Numbered from the stretch's first letter, positions 16,773 through 26,676 are shown. The stretch is 64,000 nucleotides of DNA from an uncultured Akkermansia sp. (GCA_949296365.1 CASFPZ010000009.1:1-64000), one strand, 5' to 3'. Notes: generated by a model from the sequence alone, not told the origin. Numbers and translations are program-made.

Positions 16773-19388
16773 ATGAAATTGTTTTACATTGTGTTTGGGT
16801 TGATTTGGGGGATGTTGTTATCCTCGATGGAGTTGCATGGGCAAGTAGGGTTAGATGCCTATCTCAACATGTTGCCGCCACTGGATGTCGATCCCAAACG
16901 CAGCAATCGGGAACAATTTCAAAAGCGCAACAAAGTAGAAATTACTTATTCTTACGAGCGAGTTATTGCTCCAGCCAGTGCGGCGCCGTTTCTTGTTCCG
17001 CGTTATCGTTTAAAACAAATCGATATTCCCGATGGAGGTCCACCAGGATATGCCTGGGCACAATACCTCCGCGATCCGGAGGGGAGACCCCTGTTGCAAG
17101 CCTATACCGACAATTCAGGGAATCTCATGCCAGGGCCTTATGGATGGGCAGCCCGATTATGTTCTTATTCGCCATCGGGACAACTAACAGCCATCACTTA
17201 TCTAGGCACAGACAAGAAACCCGTACTCGTCCGGGAAAGACCGATCGATATGCCACTTGTCCCCCAGCCAACCGACAGATTAACAACCACAGGAACCGTC
17301 GACAAATCTAGCCGCTCCCCATCATCAACGACTGCGAAATCCACAGAACCAGTCGCATCCCATATACCGTCCCCTGCCGGATATGCAACGATGCAATTCA
17401 GTTACGATGCAGCCCACCGCATTAGTAAAATCACGTTTTACAATGAAACAGGGGAAAAAACCAACAACGAGCAAGGATACGCCGAAGAACGTTTTACCTA
17501 CGGAGAGCCGCGAGGGAGCCTCGTCCGGAAATCCTATTTTGACAAAGACGGCCGCCCCGTGCGACTTGCCGCCGGGTATCATGCTATTGTGTTCGACTAC
17601 ATGATGCCAGCCCGAGCAGGCCAACTGAAACAACGGGCAGAACAAGTCGTGCGCTCCAACACAATTTCGAAGCAGTTTTTCGACCTTTCTAAAAGTCTGA
17701 TCGGTTATGTCGGCATACCGACTTTAGCCATGTCAACACAGTTGGAACGAGTTCATTATCTGGATGAGCAGAACAAACCAGCCAAGCATATCCTGGGGCA
17801 CCACCAAATCCAGATGAATTACGACCGGTCGGGGAAGTTAACCAAAATTTCCTGGCTCGACGACAACAAACGGAACATTGCCAATGCCTGGGGATTTGCC
17901 GCCCTGCGCTGTGAACAAGAAACCACCGCGCAACGCATCGTCTGCCTCGACACCTTAGGCCGCCCCGTCATTTGTTCTGGCGGATTCGCATACCAGGTGG
18001 TTGAATACGGAGCTGACGGCTTGCTGACTCGAGTGGACTTTTTAGCAGAAGATGGCCAAACGCTCGTTCCCGGACCACAAGGCTGGGCACGTCAACTCAT
18101 CGCCACGCAGCAGTTGAAAAATCGAGAGACTCGAGTTGAAATAACCTATTACGGATCCAACGCGAAACCAGTTCTTGGTCCAGATGCCTACCATCTCCAA
18201 CGGCTCGACTTCGATCGTTCAGGCAACTTGATACGCGAAGCATTTGAGGGGATTGGCGAAACGCCCGTGTTTGGTCCTGACGGGTACGCTTCCGCAGAAT
18301 ACACGTACAACAAATCCGGACAGGGGTCGCAGTTATTCTCCATTGCGTACTTCGATACAGAGCATTCCCCCTGCCTCAACAAATACGGTTATGCTCAAGT
18401 CTACCACGAATACGACGCCCAAGGCACATGCCGAAAACAAGTGTTCTGCAATACAAACGGCGCTATTGGCACACCCCCCTGGCCATTTGCCACGATCGTC
18501 ATCGGCTACAACAACCGAGGGTTCGAAATTTCCCGCAAATACCAGAATGCCCAAGGTAAACCCTGCTATGGTCCCGAACGCGCCGCTTCAATTGTACGCG
18601 ACTATGACACTCACGGCCGGCTCGTATCCGTCTCCTACAAGAATGCGAGGGGGCAGGATGCTTTGACTCCCGGGGGGTATGCTTCCATGCACTGGACGTA
18701 TGCTCGCGACGGAGTTGGATTTACGATGCGCAGTCGCGGCGGAGCCGCCAATCCCTCTAGCCAAACCATCGAAGGTTACAGTAAACGGGTCGTAGCACGT
18801 GTCGTCAATCAACCCGGAGTTGATTACTCGGAGAAATTTTTCAATTCCAGCGATTCTCCAGCAATGATTCGAGGGCTTTATTCCGTACGCCACGTTTCGC
18901 TCACCCCGAATGGTCGCCCCGGCAAGGAACGTTTTTTCGATAGTACAGGGAAGGAAGTTGCAGGGGTCCGGATGATTTATCCAGGGCTCAATCCTCCGTA
19001 TAATGCAATGGATGCAACGGAAGAAACAGCAAGGCGGCAGTACTTGAAAGCGCCAGACAAACCAATGGAACGCTTCTCGCCGTTTCGGTCGCAACTGACC
19101 CACGTTCTCTATGGGCCAGAAGCAGCACCAACTTGTTTGGAGGAAGTTTTTTATCCGTCATTGCTCGACCGAATTCCCGTCTGCATTGCCAGCAACGAAC
19201 CAACACCAGCCTTTAACCAATTGGGACAATTGGAAAGTTTGAGTTATCCTAAGACAACGTCCTGGAATTGTACTACCGAACAATTCGTCTACAACTCGGA
19301 CGGCCTGCTCGTCAAACGAATCCTTTCAACGCCCCCGCCTGCTAAACACAAACGTTCTGGCTCAATTGCCTCTCAAAACAACAAATGA
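16773..19388 (+). CDS. Secreted YD/RHS-like repeat protein of unknown function
   Basis: An 871-residue exported protein (signal peptide MKLFYIVFGLIWGMLLSS...). Nearly the whole mature part is built from repeats of about 45 residues with the pattern GYAxxxxxYDxxGxxxxIxYxDxxGxPV, for example GYAWAQYLRDPEGRPLLQAY, GYASAEYTYNKSGQGSQL and GYASMHWTYARDG. The pattern resembles the beta-strand YD repeats of RHS-type shells, but there is no RHS core signature, no C-terminal toxin-like domain and no immunity gene. No catalytic motif is visible. It follows the fucosidase operon terminator in the same direction and likely has its own promoter. Binding or surface scaffolding are possibilities only. Confidence 0.75.
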   Translation: MKLFYIVFGLIWGMLLSSMELHGQVGLDAYLNMLPPLDVDPKRSNREQFQKRNKVEITYSYERVIAPASAAPFLVPRYRLKQIDIPDGGPPGYAWAQYLRDPEGRPLLQAYTDNSGNLMPGPYGWAARLCSYSPSGQLTAITYLGTDKKPVLVRERPIDMPLVPQPTDRLTTTGTVDKSSRSPSSTTAKSTEPVASHIPSPAGYATMQFSYDAAHRISKITFYNETGEKTNNEQGYAEERFTYGEPRGSLVRKSYFDKDGRPVRLAAGYHAIVFDYMMPARAGQLKQRAEQVVRSNTISKQFFDLSKSLIGYVGIPTLAMSTQLERVHYLDEQNKPAKHILGHHQIQMNYDRSGKLTKISWLDDNKRNIANAWGFAALRCEQETTAQRIVCLDTLGRPVICSGGFAYQVVEYGADGLLTRVDFLAEDGQTLVPGPQGWARQLIATQQLKNRETRVEITYYGSNAKPVLGPDAYHLQRLDFDRSGNLIREAFEGIGETPVFGPDGYASAEYTYNKSGQGSQLFSIAYFDTEHSPCLNKYGYAQVYHEYDAQGTCRKQVFCNTNGAIGTPPWPFATIVIGYNNRGFEISRKYQNAQGKPCYGPERAASIVRDYDTHGRLVSVSYKNARGQDALTPGGYASMHWTYARDGVGFTMRSRGGAANPSSQTIEGYSKRVVARVVNQPGVDYSEKFFNSSDSPAMIRGLYSVRHVSLTPNGRPGKERFFDSTGKEVAGVRMIYPGLNPPYNAMDATEETARRQYLKAPDKPMERFSPFRSQLTHVLYGPEAAPTCLEEVFYPSLLDRIPVCIASNEPTPAFNQLGQLESLSYPKTTSWNCTTEQFVYNSDGLLVKRILSTPPPAKHKRSGSIASQNNK

Positions 19389-19705
19389 ACAACTCCACTG
19401 GGTGCTGTGATATCTATTCCCGGGATGAGAGATAAGGACGAAGGGCGCAAGGACTTCACCCGTTCTCCCGCTACCGCCGTAATTTTTTCATCATCTCCCG
19501 TATGTTCCCTCTTCATATGGTCATGATTAACCTAAAATAACGATTGGAGTTATTTCAGGAAATGTTCCCCAGGGAGGCGCTATCTTTTGATGAAAGCAGG
19601 ATCTTTTCCTGCATGTAGATTCCTAGCAGTTTTCGGTTTGAGGTTTATTCAACTAGTTAACAAGAACGAAAGGATTCGACCCAACCTCTAGCGACGGGGA
19701 AAAGA
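19389..19705. other. Intergenic region between convergent genes
   Basis: No reading frame or RNA gene can be supported. It holds one small hairpin, GCAGGA/TCCTGC at 19597-19613, followed on the minus strand by TTTC; this could be a weak terminator for recG. Confidence 0.5.
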
Positions 19706-21751
19706 CTACAGCTGAAGCATAATCTTCAGATCCCTGTATTTGTCAGACGACAAGGCAGGATCTTCTTTTAAGATAGCCTCAGCAAGTTCTTTGCCGCGAT
19801 TAATCAGGCGAGTATCAAGCAGCCATTCGTCGAATTGGACAGCGGAATGTCCACTTTGTTCGGTACCCAAAACATTGCCTGGACCACGCAATTTCAAATC
19901 TTCTTCAGCCAAGAGAAAGCCATCCTGAGTTGATTCCATAACATGAAGTTTGTTCCATTGTTCGTCGTCCCGAGATACCTCAGAGACAAGGAAGCACCAA
20001 GAATCACGTTGGCCGCGCCCAATGCGCCCCCTCAACTGATGTAACTGAGAGAGGCCAAATGACTCGGCGCTCAGAATAATCATCACCGTTGCATTGGGAA
20101 CATCGACTCCGACTTCTACCACGCTCGTCGCCACCAATACGCTGATTTTATTCGCCAGGAAATCCCGCATGACAGCATCTTTTTCATCTGGCAGCATACG
20201 GCCATGCAGCAAACCGATCTCTATATGGGGCAATCGTTTCTGCCAAGCCGCCAGTTCGTTAACGACAGCCGAACTTTTCCGCGTTGAACTTTCCTCAATC
20301 AACGGGGATACAATATAAGCTTGTTCGCCCGCCTCCAAACGTTCTTGAAGGAACAGAGCGATATTATCGAGCTCACGCGGGTGTTTAAGAATTGTTGTCA
20401 CCTTGCCTCGACCAGCAGGCAAGCAATCGATCACAGACACGTCCAAATCTCCGTACACAGTTAGCGTCAAAGTACGAGGGATCGGAGTTGCCGTCATGAC
20501 CAAAACATCAGGTTGCCCAGCCCCGGCAATCAGGCGTTCTCGCTGAAGCACCCCAAATTTGTGTTGTTCGTCAATGATGACTAATCCTGTTTTTTCAGGC
20601 AATTCAGCCGAAGCATAAAGCAATGCATGAGTTCCCACGATGATTGACGGGGAATGCGCTACTGAGCTCATAAACGAATCTTCTTTTTTGTCGCCAGTTC
20701 GCAGGGAAAGAGGGATTTCCAGCAAATTCAACAATTGTCGAAACTTTCGGTAATGTTGTTCTGCCAAAATCCTGGTAGGCGCCATCAGAACAGCAGAAAA
20801 CCCCGACTCCACCGCCAATAACATTGCACACAAGGCGACAAGGGTTTTCCCTGATCCCACATCTCCTTGGAGAAGGCGATTCATCCGCCGAGGCAATTTC
20901 ATGTCCTGGTAAATCTCACGCAAGCAGCGTTTTTGAGCCAGGGTCATTTCGAAAGGAAGTTGACTCAGTAGATCTCGCACAAGAGACGAGCCTCCAGCAG
21001 TGACTAATCCCGTATGGGATCGAATCCTCATCCGCCTCATGCCGACCTGGAGTTGCTGTAGTAAACATTCTTCTAAGGCAAATCTTCGGCGGGCCTGTCG
21101 CACATCCTCCATCGTTTCAGGAAAATGAAGGTTGCGCAAAGACTCCTTGACCGATTTTTTAGGAGAAAATTCGTATATTCCTTGTTCAGGAGCAGGATCG
21201 AGTCGTTGAAAAATCGTCCAGACTATTTCCCGGAATTTTCTTGTTCCGAGGCCCGTCGTATTTCCATAGACCGGGACAATGCGATCCATGTGGATTGAAC
21301 TTCCTTCTTGGACCTCTTCAAAATCCGGATGAACCATGTAGACACCTCGACCAAACTTTTTGGGGGTACCATAAATGATCAATTCCTGCCCAGCCAGTAT
21401 CATGTGGGCAATTCCGGGAAAATGAAACCACCGGCAAGCGAAAGAGCCGCCCAAGCCATTTCTATCTTCTACCCGAGCTTCAAAATAACCGCCTTTTCCT
21501 CGACTTCCCTTCCAACCAACATCGACAACGCGCACCCTTAAGCACACAGGCCTATTTTCGCTTAAAGCATCGTAGCCATCGAACCAGCGGCGGTCTTCAT
21601 AGCGACGCGGAAGCCGAGACAATACGTCCCGAATCGTCACCACTCCCCATTCCTTGAAAATTTTTTGGGTTCGGGGAGAAATTTCTGGGAACAAAGTCTC
21701 ATCTAGACGAGACAATAACTTCCACCGCTCCGGCTGTTGCAATTCCGGCAT
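19706..21751 (-). CDS. recG: ATP-dependent DNA helicase RecG
   Basis: A 681-residue branch-migration helicase from the ATG at 21751 (MPELQQPERW); the frame is open further up to 21865, but that would overlap the upstream gene. An N-terminal wedge/OB region is followed by the two helicase domains: Walker A GDVGSGKT, DEQHKFGV (family usually DEQHRFGV), MTATPIPRTL, and motif VI QLRGRIGRG. RecG rewinds stalled replication forks and processes Holliday junctions and R-loops. Length and motifs are normal. It lies 41 bases behind the amidase gene on the same strand. Confidence 0.95.
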   Translation of the reverse strand: MPELQQPERWKLLSRLDETLFPEISPRTQKIFKEWGVVTIRDVLSRLPRRYEDRRWFDGYDALSENRPVCLRVRVVDVGWKGSRGKGGYFEARVEDRNGLGGSFACRWFHFPGIAHMILAGQELIIYGTPKKFGRGVYMVHPDFEEVQEGSSIHMDRIVPVYGNTTGLGTRKFREIVWTIFQRLDPAPEQGIYEFSPKKSVKESLRNLHFPETMEDVRQARRRFALEECLLQQLQVGMRRMRIRSHTGLVTAGGSSLVRDLLSQLPFEMTLAQKRCLREIYQDMKLPRRMNRLLQGDVGSGKTLVALCAMLLAVESGFSAVLMAPTRILAEQHYRKFRQLLNLLEIPLSLRTGDKKEDSFMSSVAHSPSIIVGTHALLYASAELPEKTGLVIIDEQHKFGVLQRERLIAGAGQPDVLVMTATPIPRTLTLTVYGDLDVSVIDCLPAGRGKVTTILKHPRELDNIALFLQERLEAGEQAYIVSPLIEESSTRKSSAVVNELAAWQKRLPHIEIGLLHGRMLPDEKDAVMRDFLANKISVLVATSVVEVGVDVPNATVMIILSAESFGLSQLHQLRGRIGRGQRDSWCFLVSEVSRDDEQWNKLHVMESTQDGFLLAEEDLKLRGPGNVLGTEQSGHSAVQFDEWLLDTRLINRGKELAEAILKEDPALSSDKYRDLKIMLQL

Positions 21752-21792
21752 AACCGATTTTTCGCTTACCTCAAGCAACAGATCCCCACACT

Positions 21793-22473
21793 TTACGACA
21801 AATGACGTCGCCCCCCGTTGAGGCAGCGATAATAGTAATCCACCCGGGAAATAAACCAACTCCACCTAAACCCAGGGCGTTTACGGTCAAGCAACGGGCC
21901 GGGGCATGCTTTCCCCGTCCAATAATAATGGGGCACAACGTTTCGCAGAGGGATGTTGTAACGAGTCATCAGACAAGCAGTCAATTTAGCCGTTCGGTCA
22001 TACGTTTTGGCGCAACTGTGAGAACGGACTTCGCACATCTCAATGCCAATCGAATAACGATCTCCTGGGCCGCTACGATCGGCATGATGGCCCATGCGAT
22101 TAAGCGGCAAATGCTGGACAGCATGGTATTGGTCAATAGTATAGTGCCAGCAAAGGCTGCCGGATCCACCTTTGTTCAAATATTTTGCATGGCTGTTGGC
22201 ATCGCCCCGTGGGTTTGCCGTGCTGTGAATCGTAATAAACCGCGGGCTCATAGGGCCAGAATAATAACGCCGCGCACGCGTCGAGGTCGGCATGTAATTA
22301 CGGTCAATCCGGACCTCTCGCTCCATCTGAGAAACAGTCCGCGGAATCAAATGAATATTTTGCGGTTTGAAACTAACCAACGGCGGTCTCAATGAAGGCC
22401 CCTGCGAACACGATACTAATAACACAGGAACAATCGCCAAAGCCAAAATCCACGCAAAACACCTCGAAATCAT
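21793..22473 (-). CDS. N-acetylmuramoyl-L-alanine amidase (Amidase_2), lipoprotein
   Basis: A 226-residue predicted lipoprotein with lipobox LVSC at the end of its signal peptide (ALAIVPVLLVSCSQ). The Amidase_2 zinc fold spans about 75-215: first zinc histidine in FITIHSTAN, conserved HYTID and YSIGIEMCE segments, and the C-terminal ligand pair in VPHYYWTGKACPGPLL. Such enzymes cut the bond between N-acetylmuramic acid and L-alanine in peptidoglycan, in recycling or cell-wall remodelling. Being lipid-anchored, it would act in the periplasm. It probably shares a transcript with recG downstream. Confidence 0.92.
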   Translation of the reverse strand: MISRCFAWILALAIVPVLLVSCSQGPSLRPPLVSFKPQNIHLIPRTVSQMEREVRIDRNYMPTSTRARRYYSGPMSPRFITIHSTANPRGDANSHAKYLNKGGSGSLCWHYTIDQYHAVQHLPLNRMGHHADRSGPGDRYSIGIEMCEVRSHSCAKTYDRTAKLTACLMTRYNIPLRNVVPHYYWTGKACPGPLLDRKRPGFRWSWFISRVDYYYRCLNGGRRHLS

Positions 22474-22687
22474 ACGCTTTTTTCCTTAGCAGTATATTTT
22501 GGAATAGCAAGTCATTTTTCTACTATAATTACAAAAATGAGGTCGGCATTTGGATCGAGTGTTAGTATTTTCTTTGTCATCGTCGATCTGGTTTGCAAGT
22601 TACGAGAGTCTTATTGCGTTGTTTTTAGGTGGTCCTATACTGATTCTTTTTTTCAGCCTCATTCAAATTTCACATTTTGTTGCATCA

Positions 22688-23923
22688 ATGAAACGACCGA
22701 TCTACCACTCCTTTGTGACAATTGGCATCGCATGTTGTTTCTCGTTCTCTATCGCCTGGGCCCATCGCCATGCCGATAACGGCCACCAAGAACGAGCCTT
22801 TTGGGTACAAAGCCTTAGGAAAATTGCTGATCCAGTTCTGAACAATCTTGCAGAAAACACGCTGAGAAAAAGCATGCCAATCGAAGCGACGCATTCATCA
22901 CGAACGCCATTTGCACATTTGGAAGCCTTTGGCCGCCTCGTCTGCGGCATAGCGCCCTGGCTTGAATTGGGTCCAGATGCATCGCCAGAAGGGAAATTAC
23001 GGGAACGATACATCGAATTAACAATTCGCGCCATTTCGAATGCCGTCAATCCCCAGTCACCAGATTTCATGGTATTCGATCGAGGATCCCAACCGCTTGT
23101 GGATACAGCATTTCTCATGGAAGGCATCTTGCGAGCTCCTAATCAACTGTTAGGTCGACTAGACGAAGCCACGAGAGCGAATCTCATTCATGCGTTGAAA
23201 ACGACCCGCAAGATCGTCCCTGGCAATAACAACTGGCTTTTATTTGCCTCAATGGTCGAAGCTGGCCTTTTGGAGCTCACAGGTGAATGCGATCAAAAGC
23301 GCCTTATGCACGGAATCGAACAATTCTGCGACCACTGGTACTACGGCGACAGCATCTATGGAGACGGCGCCAACGTTCACTGTGATTATTATAACAGCTA
23401 TGTGATCCACCCCATGTTGACGGATATTCTACGAATCATGGAAAAACACAAGATGCAGAGATCCAGCATGCTCAAGGTTCAGTACAAACGCCTCAGCCGC
23501 TACGCAGCCATTCAGGAACGACTTATTTCTCCCGAAGGGACTTATCCAGTCATAGGGCGTTCTATTACTTACCGTTTTGGAGCCTTTCATGCGCTCGCTC
23601 AAGCAAGCCTCCTCGATCAATTGCCCGATAACATCAGTCCGCAACAAGTTCGCTGCGCCCTAACGACCGTGCTAGAGCGCCAACTAAACGCCCCCAATAC
23701 GTTCGACCAACAGGGGTGGCTCCATATTGGATTTTGCGGCAAACAGCCACAAATGGGAGAATATTACATCAACACAGGTAGCCAATATCTGTGTTCAACC
23801 GTATTTCTGCCGCTAGGGCTACCACCTGAATCGCCCTTCTGGAAATCTCCCTGCAAAGCCTGGACGAACAAACAGGTCTGGGAAGAAGGCATTGATATTG
23901 GCTGCGACCACGCCTCCAATTGA
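22688..23923 (+). CDS. Secreted DUF2264 family protein
   Basis: A 411-residue protein from the ATG at 22688, chosen because it gives a signal peptide (SFVTIGIACCFSFSIAWA); the frame is open further upstream. It matches the DUF2264 pattern: FAHLEAFGRLVCGIAPWLEL near the start, RGSQPLVDTAFLMEG, GNNNWLLFASMVEAGLL, YGDSIYGDGANVHCDYYNSYVIHPML, and ending QYLCSTVFLPLGLPP. Family members are predicted alpha/alpha-barrel proteins often found among polysaccharide-degradation genes. I do not assign a reaction. It is convergent with the ATPase fragment, with almost no gap. Confidence 0.85.
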   Translation: MKRPIYHSFVTIGIACCFSFSIAWAHRHADNGHQERAFWVQSLRKIADPVLNNLAENTLRKSMPIEATHSSRTPFAHLEAFGRLVCGIAPWLELGPDASPEGKLRERYIELTIRAISNAVNPQSPDFMVFDRGSQPLVDTAFLMEGILRAPNQLLGRLDEATRANLIHALKTTRKIVPGNNNWLLFASMVEAGLLELTGECDQKRLMHGIEQFCDHWYYGDSIYGDGANVHCDYYNSYVIHPMLTDILRIMEKHKMQRSSMLKVQYKRLSRYAAIQERLISPEGTYPVIGRSITYRFGAFHALAQASLLDQLPDNISPQQVRCALTTVLERQLNAPNTFDQQGWLHIGFCGKQPQMGEYYINTGSQYLCSTVFLPLGLPPESPFWKSPCKAWTNKQVWEEGIDIGCDHASN

Positions 23924-23924
23924 T

Positions 23925-24280
23925 AAAAAGCAATACCTTGATATCACGGTCATGAAACGTATCGTCGTCCCATTCCTTCTTCACCACCTCGCTCCAGTTA
24001 GCTATCTTCAGTATCTCGTCAATCACAAGAATGACGCTCTCCCATCTCCTGCTCTCTTTCAAGCTACGCACACAGCCGCCCAACAATCGGAAATCCAGGC
24101 ACTGTTCGTAGCCGGAACATTATCGACAGAAAAGAACTGATAAGGCATATCCAAATCTTGAAGCACTTGTTTGACCACGGTGGGCTTACCTATCTGACGG
24201 GCACCCATCACCACTTGGATGAACTTCCGTGGCTCTTTCATCCTATCCGTAATTACCTGATATTCAGCTCGTTTATACAT
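23925..24280 (-). pseudogene. Fragment of a DUF4143-type AAA ATPase, frameshifted and truncated
   Basis: Two overlapping frames together encode the first ~115 residues of an AAA_14/DUF4143 ATPase. The first (24280 to about 24085) runs MYKRAEYQVITDRM through GARQIGKPTVVKQ and NVPATNSAWISDCWAAV; the reading then shifts frame to RSLKESRRWESVILVIDEI, WSEVVKKEWDDD and HDRDIKVLL, and ends against the DUF2264 gene. Walker A has proline where the last T/S should follow GK, a further sign of decay. The intact family is about 380-400 residues, so the C-terminal two thirds are gone. A MITE-like element sits eight bases before its start codon. Confidence 0.85.
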
Positions 24281-24287
24281 ATTCTTA

Positions 24288-24680
24288 CATTAGTGTCCGG
24301 TAAAAATGAATAAGACAAGATTGAGGTGGCCGCAATGCCCATCAAACGGACCTTACGGATAGCCTTGTGAAAAAGTAAGCCCCCCTATCAAAAAAGCGTT
24401 ACTTTAGGAGATCCGACCTGGGTTCCCTGGAGTTGTTTTACCTAGTCTTTTTCTCATCCCTTAAAAAAGTGAAACAGTTCTCGCCGTGCATGTGCCTTAA
24501 ACCAGACCGTCGGAACCAATCTCAAGAACTTCTACGCGTTTTTGAAACTCTGCTACAACACCAAGGCAGAGAAGGTCGACAATAAGATTCTCAACAATTG
24601 GTGTCTTGAGCTCTTCAACTCGCTCTTAGTAGAACGACCTTAAGGGGAGACTTACTCAATAGTTTTACCGGACACCAGTG
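24288..24680. mobile_element. 393-bp MITE-like element, copy 1
   Basis: The left end CATTAGTGTCCGGTAAAA and the right end TTTTACCGGACACCAGTG are inverted repeats (16 of 18 positions match). The element is flanked by a 9-bp direct repeat ATATTCTTA (24279-24287 and 24681-24689). It is exactly the same length as copy 2 (28751-29143) and largely identical to it. No long reading frame is present. The flanking duplication overlaps the start codon of the broken ATPase gene. Ends of the GTGTCCGGTAAA type occur on IS4-like elements, so mobilisation in trans by such a transposase is a guess. Confidence 0.88.
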
Positions 24681-24689
24681 ATATTCTTA

Positions 24690-25036
24690 CATTTTACTCA
24701 GTAGACTAAGTATTTTTGCTCAACGCAAAGGCAACAAATGTATTCGAGTAATTACTATGGATTTACAGAGAAAAATCATATTTTTGCACGCCTACAAGCG
24801 TTCTGCAACATTTACGGAGAAAGCCCTTGTCAATCAATGCCTTGTGCATGGCAGAGGGCATGTCGCAAAACAGATAAAAAAAGACAGTACAATACTATGA
24901 AGCCAAACGGGTGAGTGTAAACGAATTGCACTTTCCTTTTGGCTTCTTCCAATTGTCCGAAAAGCGATTGTACCGATTAAAGATCCTTATCGCTAACATA
25001 CAATGATGTATGCATGCAGCATGGGGGAAGATTTGA
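24690..25036. other. Intergenic region
   Basis: I see no gene here. An inverted repeat GAAGCCAAA (24899-24907) / TTTGGCTTC (24938-24946) lies about 90 bases beyond the end of the enoyl reductase gene and may help end its transcript, though no T-tract follows. Confidence 0.45.
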
Positions 25037-26032
25037 TTATCGCGTCAAATCGAGCAAAATTTTACCTTTTCGGAATTCTTCCTGGGCGCGGGCAGAGGCT
25101 TCGCGAATGGAATCGAGCGCATAGACCGAATCGACAGCCTGTTTGAGTTCGCCAGCAGCCATCCAGGAAGCTAACCGGGCATAGGCAGATTCGATCTCCT
25201 GTTGAGAAGCAGATTTGAGCCACTTCGTCACCCAGAGGCCGCGCAAACAAATCCCCTTAAAGATCAAGAAACTGTTGGGCACCTTGATACTTTTTTTACT
25301 CATGGCGCCAAATGTCACCATTGTACCTTCAGGAGCCAGCATGTCCATCAATCGCATAGCGCTGTCTCCCCCTACAGCATTCGAAGCCAACACCGGTCGG
25401 GCGCCGTCAGTCATCTCCAATGCTTTCTTCACAACATTGTCATCATCTTCACCCACGACCACATCCGCCCCGAGAGCCATCAACTCATTTCTCAACAGGT
25501 CAGGACAACGCACGAAGTTAACAGTTTTAACTCCTAGTTTCCTGGCAATCTGAATCACGCAGCGACCAACGCCGGAATTTGCGGCGTTCTGGACAATCCA
25601 ATCCCCCGGTTTTAAATCGACAAAACCTTCCAATACGCGCAGAGCCGTCAACGGATTTACTTTGAGCATTGCAGCTTGGAAGGGATCTATGTTACCTTCG
25701 ACTTTGATAAACTGAGAAGCAGGCGCCGTCAAATAACGACTCCACGCCCCGACCCCGCGCAACATGATCACACGATCCCCTATCGCGAAATCCGGGGATG
25801 CGCACTCTTCTACCACGCCATACCCTTCCAATCCGCCACGAGCATTCGGGAACGTCGGTTTAATTCCATACACCCCCTGCACAAAATTAATATCAGCCGG
25901 ATTGATAGGAGATGCCAACATGCGGACCATCAGTTCTCCCTCAGCAGGAATCGCCGTCGGCCCCGTCGTTACATCGAGGCATTCTTGGGGTTGTCCGCAT
26001 CCGGAAAATACAACATACTTATTTTCTTTCAT
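25037..26032 (-). CDS. Medium-chain dehydrogenase: enoyl reductase (MECR/ETR-like)
   Basis: A 331-residue zinc-independent MDR protein. The N-terminal catalytic domain contains SPINPADINFVQGVYGIKP, the signature of trans-2-enoyl-CoA/ACP reductases of the MECR/Etr1 group with the proton-donating tyrosine. The nucleotide domain has NAANSGVGRCVIQIARKLG (NADPH site), and the C-terminus returns with RKGKILLDL. No structural-zinc cysteine cluster is visible. Family members reduce enoyl thioesters in fatty-acid synthesis; a general quinone reductase is the alternative. It is divergent from rpmB. Confidence 0.85.
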   Translation of the reverse strand: MKENKYVVFSGCGQPQECLDVTTGPTAIPAEGELMVRMLASPINPADINFVQGVYGIKPTFPNARGGLEGYGVVEECASPDFAIGDRVIMLRGVGAWSRYLTAPASQFIKVEGNIDPFQAAMLKVNPLTALRVLEGFVDLKPGDWIVQNAANSGVGRCVIQIARKLGVKTVNFVRCPDLLRNELMALGADVVVGEDDDNVVKKALEMTDGARPVLASNAVGGDSAMRLMDMLAPEGTMVTFGAMSKKSIKVPNSFLIFKGICLRGLWVTKWLKSASQQEIESAYARLASWMAAGELKQAVDSVYALDSIREASARAQEEFRKGKILLDLTR

Positions 26033-26186
26033 TTGTCTACCTGTTTATCCAAATTATCCCAACCAAGGTCAAGCCTCACTTACGTTTTCGATCTAGGAAC
26101 TCCCCGCCATCTCGTCTACAACCCCGTTCATCAGCAAAATTTCAGCGTTATTTCTCTCAAATATGTAAAAATTTTATCAATTATCC

Positions 26187-26214
26187 TTGACCTATCTAAA
26201 ATTCAAGGTATCTT
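26187..26214 (+). promoter_or_regulatory. Predicted promoter of rpmB
   Basis: TTGACC (26187-26192) and TATCTT (26209-26214) are 16 bases apart, giving a predicted start near 26221 and a leader of about 26 bases before the rpmB ATG. Confidence 0.5.
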
Positions 26215-26247
26215 CTTTTCTCCCTAACAGATTAACATTTGATTGCC

Positions 26248-26511
26248 ATGTCCCGTATCTGCATTATTCGAGGCTCTGTTCCTCACACTGGTCGTCGTAT
26301 CCATCGTTCTGGTTTAGCCAAGAAAAAAGGTGGTATCGGTCGCCACGTGACAAAGACTGTCAATCGTACCGTTTACCCCAACCTTCAGGAAAAACGAATC
26401 TGGGTGCCAGAACTTAAACAGTTCGTCCGAATGAAAATCTCCGTTAAGGCACTGCGTACGATCAACAAAAAAGGCGCTTACAATACGTTGAAAAAAGCTG
26501 GATGGCTCTAA
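26248..26511 (+). CDS. rpmB: Large-subunit ribosomal protein bL28
   Basis: An 87-residue basic protein from the ATG at 26248 (MSRICIIRGSVPHTGRRI); an ATG three codons earlier is less like the family. The L28 pattern is clear: N-terminal MSRxC.xxG, central YPNLQEKRIWVPELKQFVRMKISVKALRTI, and the end LKKAGW. It is a structural protein of the 50S subunit. The first cysteine remains but the usual zinc-site spacing is not evident. No strong Shine-Dalgarno sequence precedes it. Confidence 0.95.
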   Translation: MSRICIIRGSVPHTGRRIHRSGLAKKKGGIGRHVTKTVNRTVYPNLQEKRIWVPELKQFVRMKISVKALRTINKKGAYNTLKKAGWL

Positions 26512-26676
26512 ACTGATACAGGACGGTTATAGTCTTGCACTGGACATTTAAGAAGCTCATGCTAGGGTGTCCGGGATACAGCAAGTTACTGACCAGCCCG
26601 TAAAGTTGAAGAGGCCCTGAAAGATCATTCATTAGGACAACGTAATATTAGACGTTCATACTTCTTTATCAGTAAA

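Noticed and set aside
19664..19705. tRNA-like T-arm on the minus strand just behind recG
   Set aside because: The GGGTCGAATCC-like piece does not give a paired T stem and no cloverleaf can be completed.
26570..26590. GTGTCCGGG near rpmB as another MITE end
   Set aside because: Only nine bases match; there is no GTAAAA continuation, no partner end and no target duplication.
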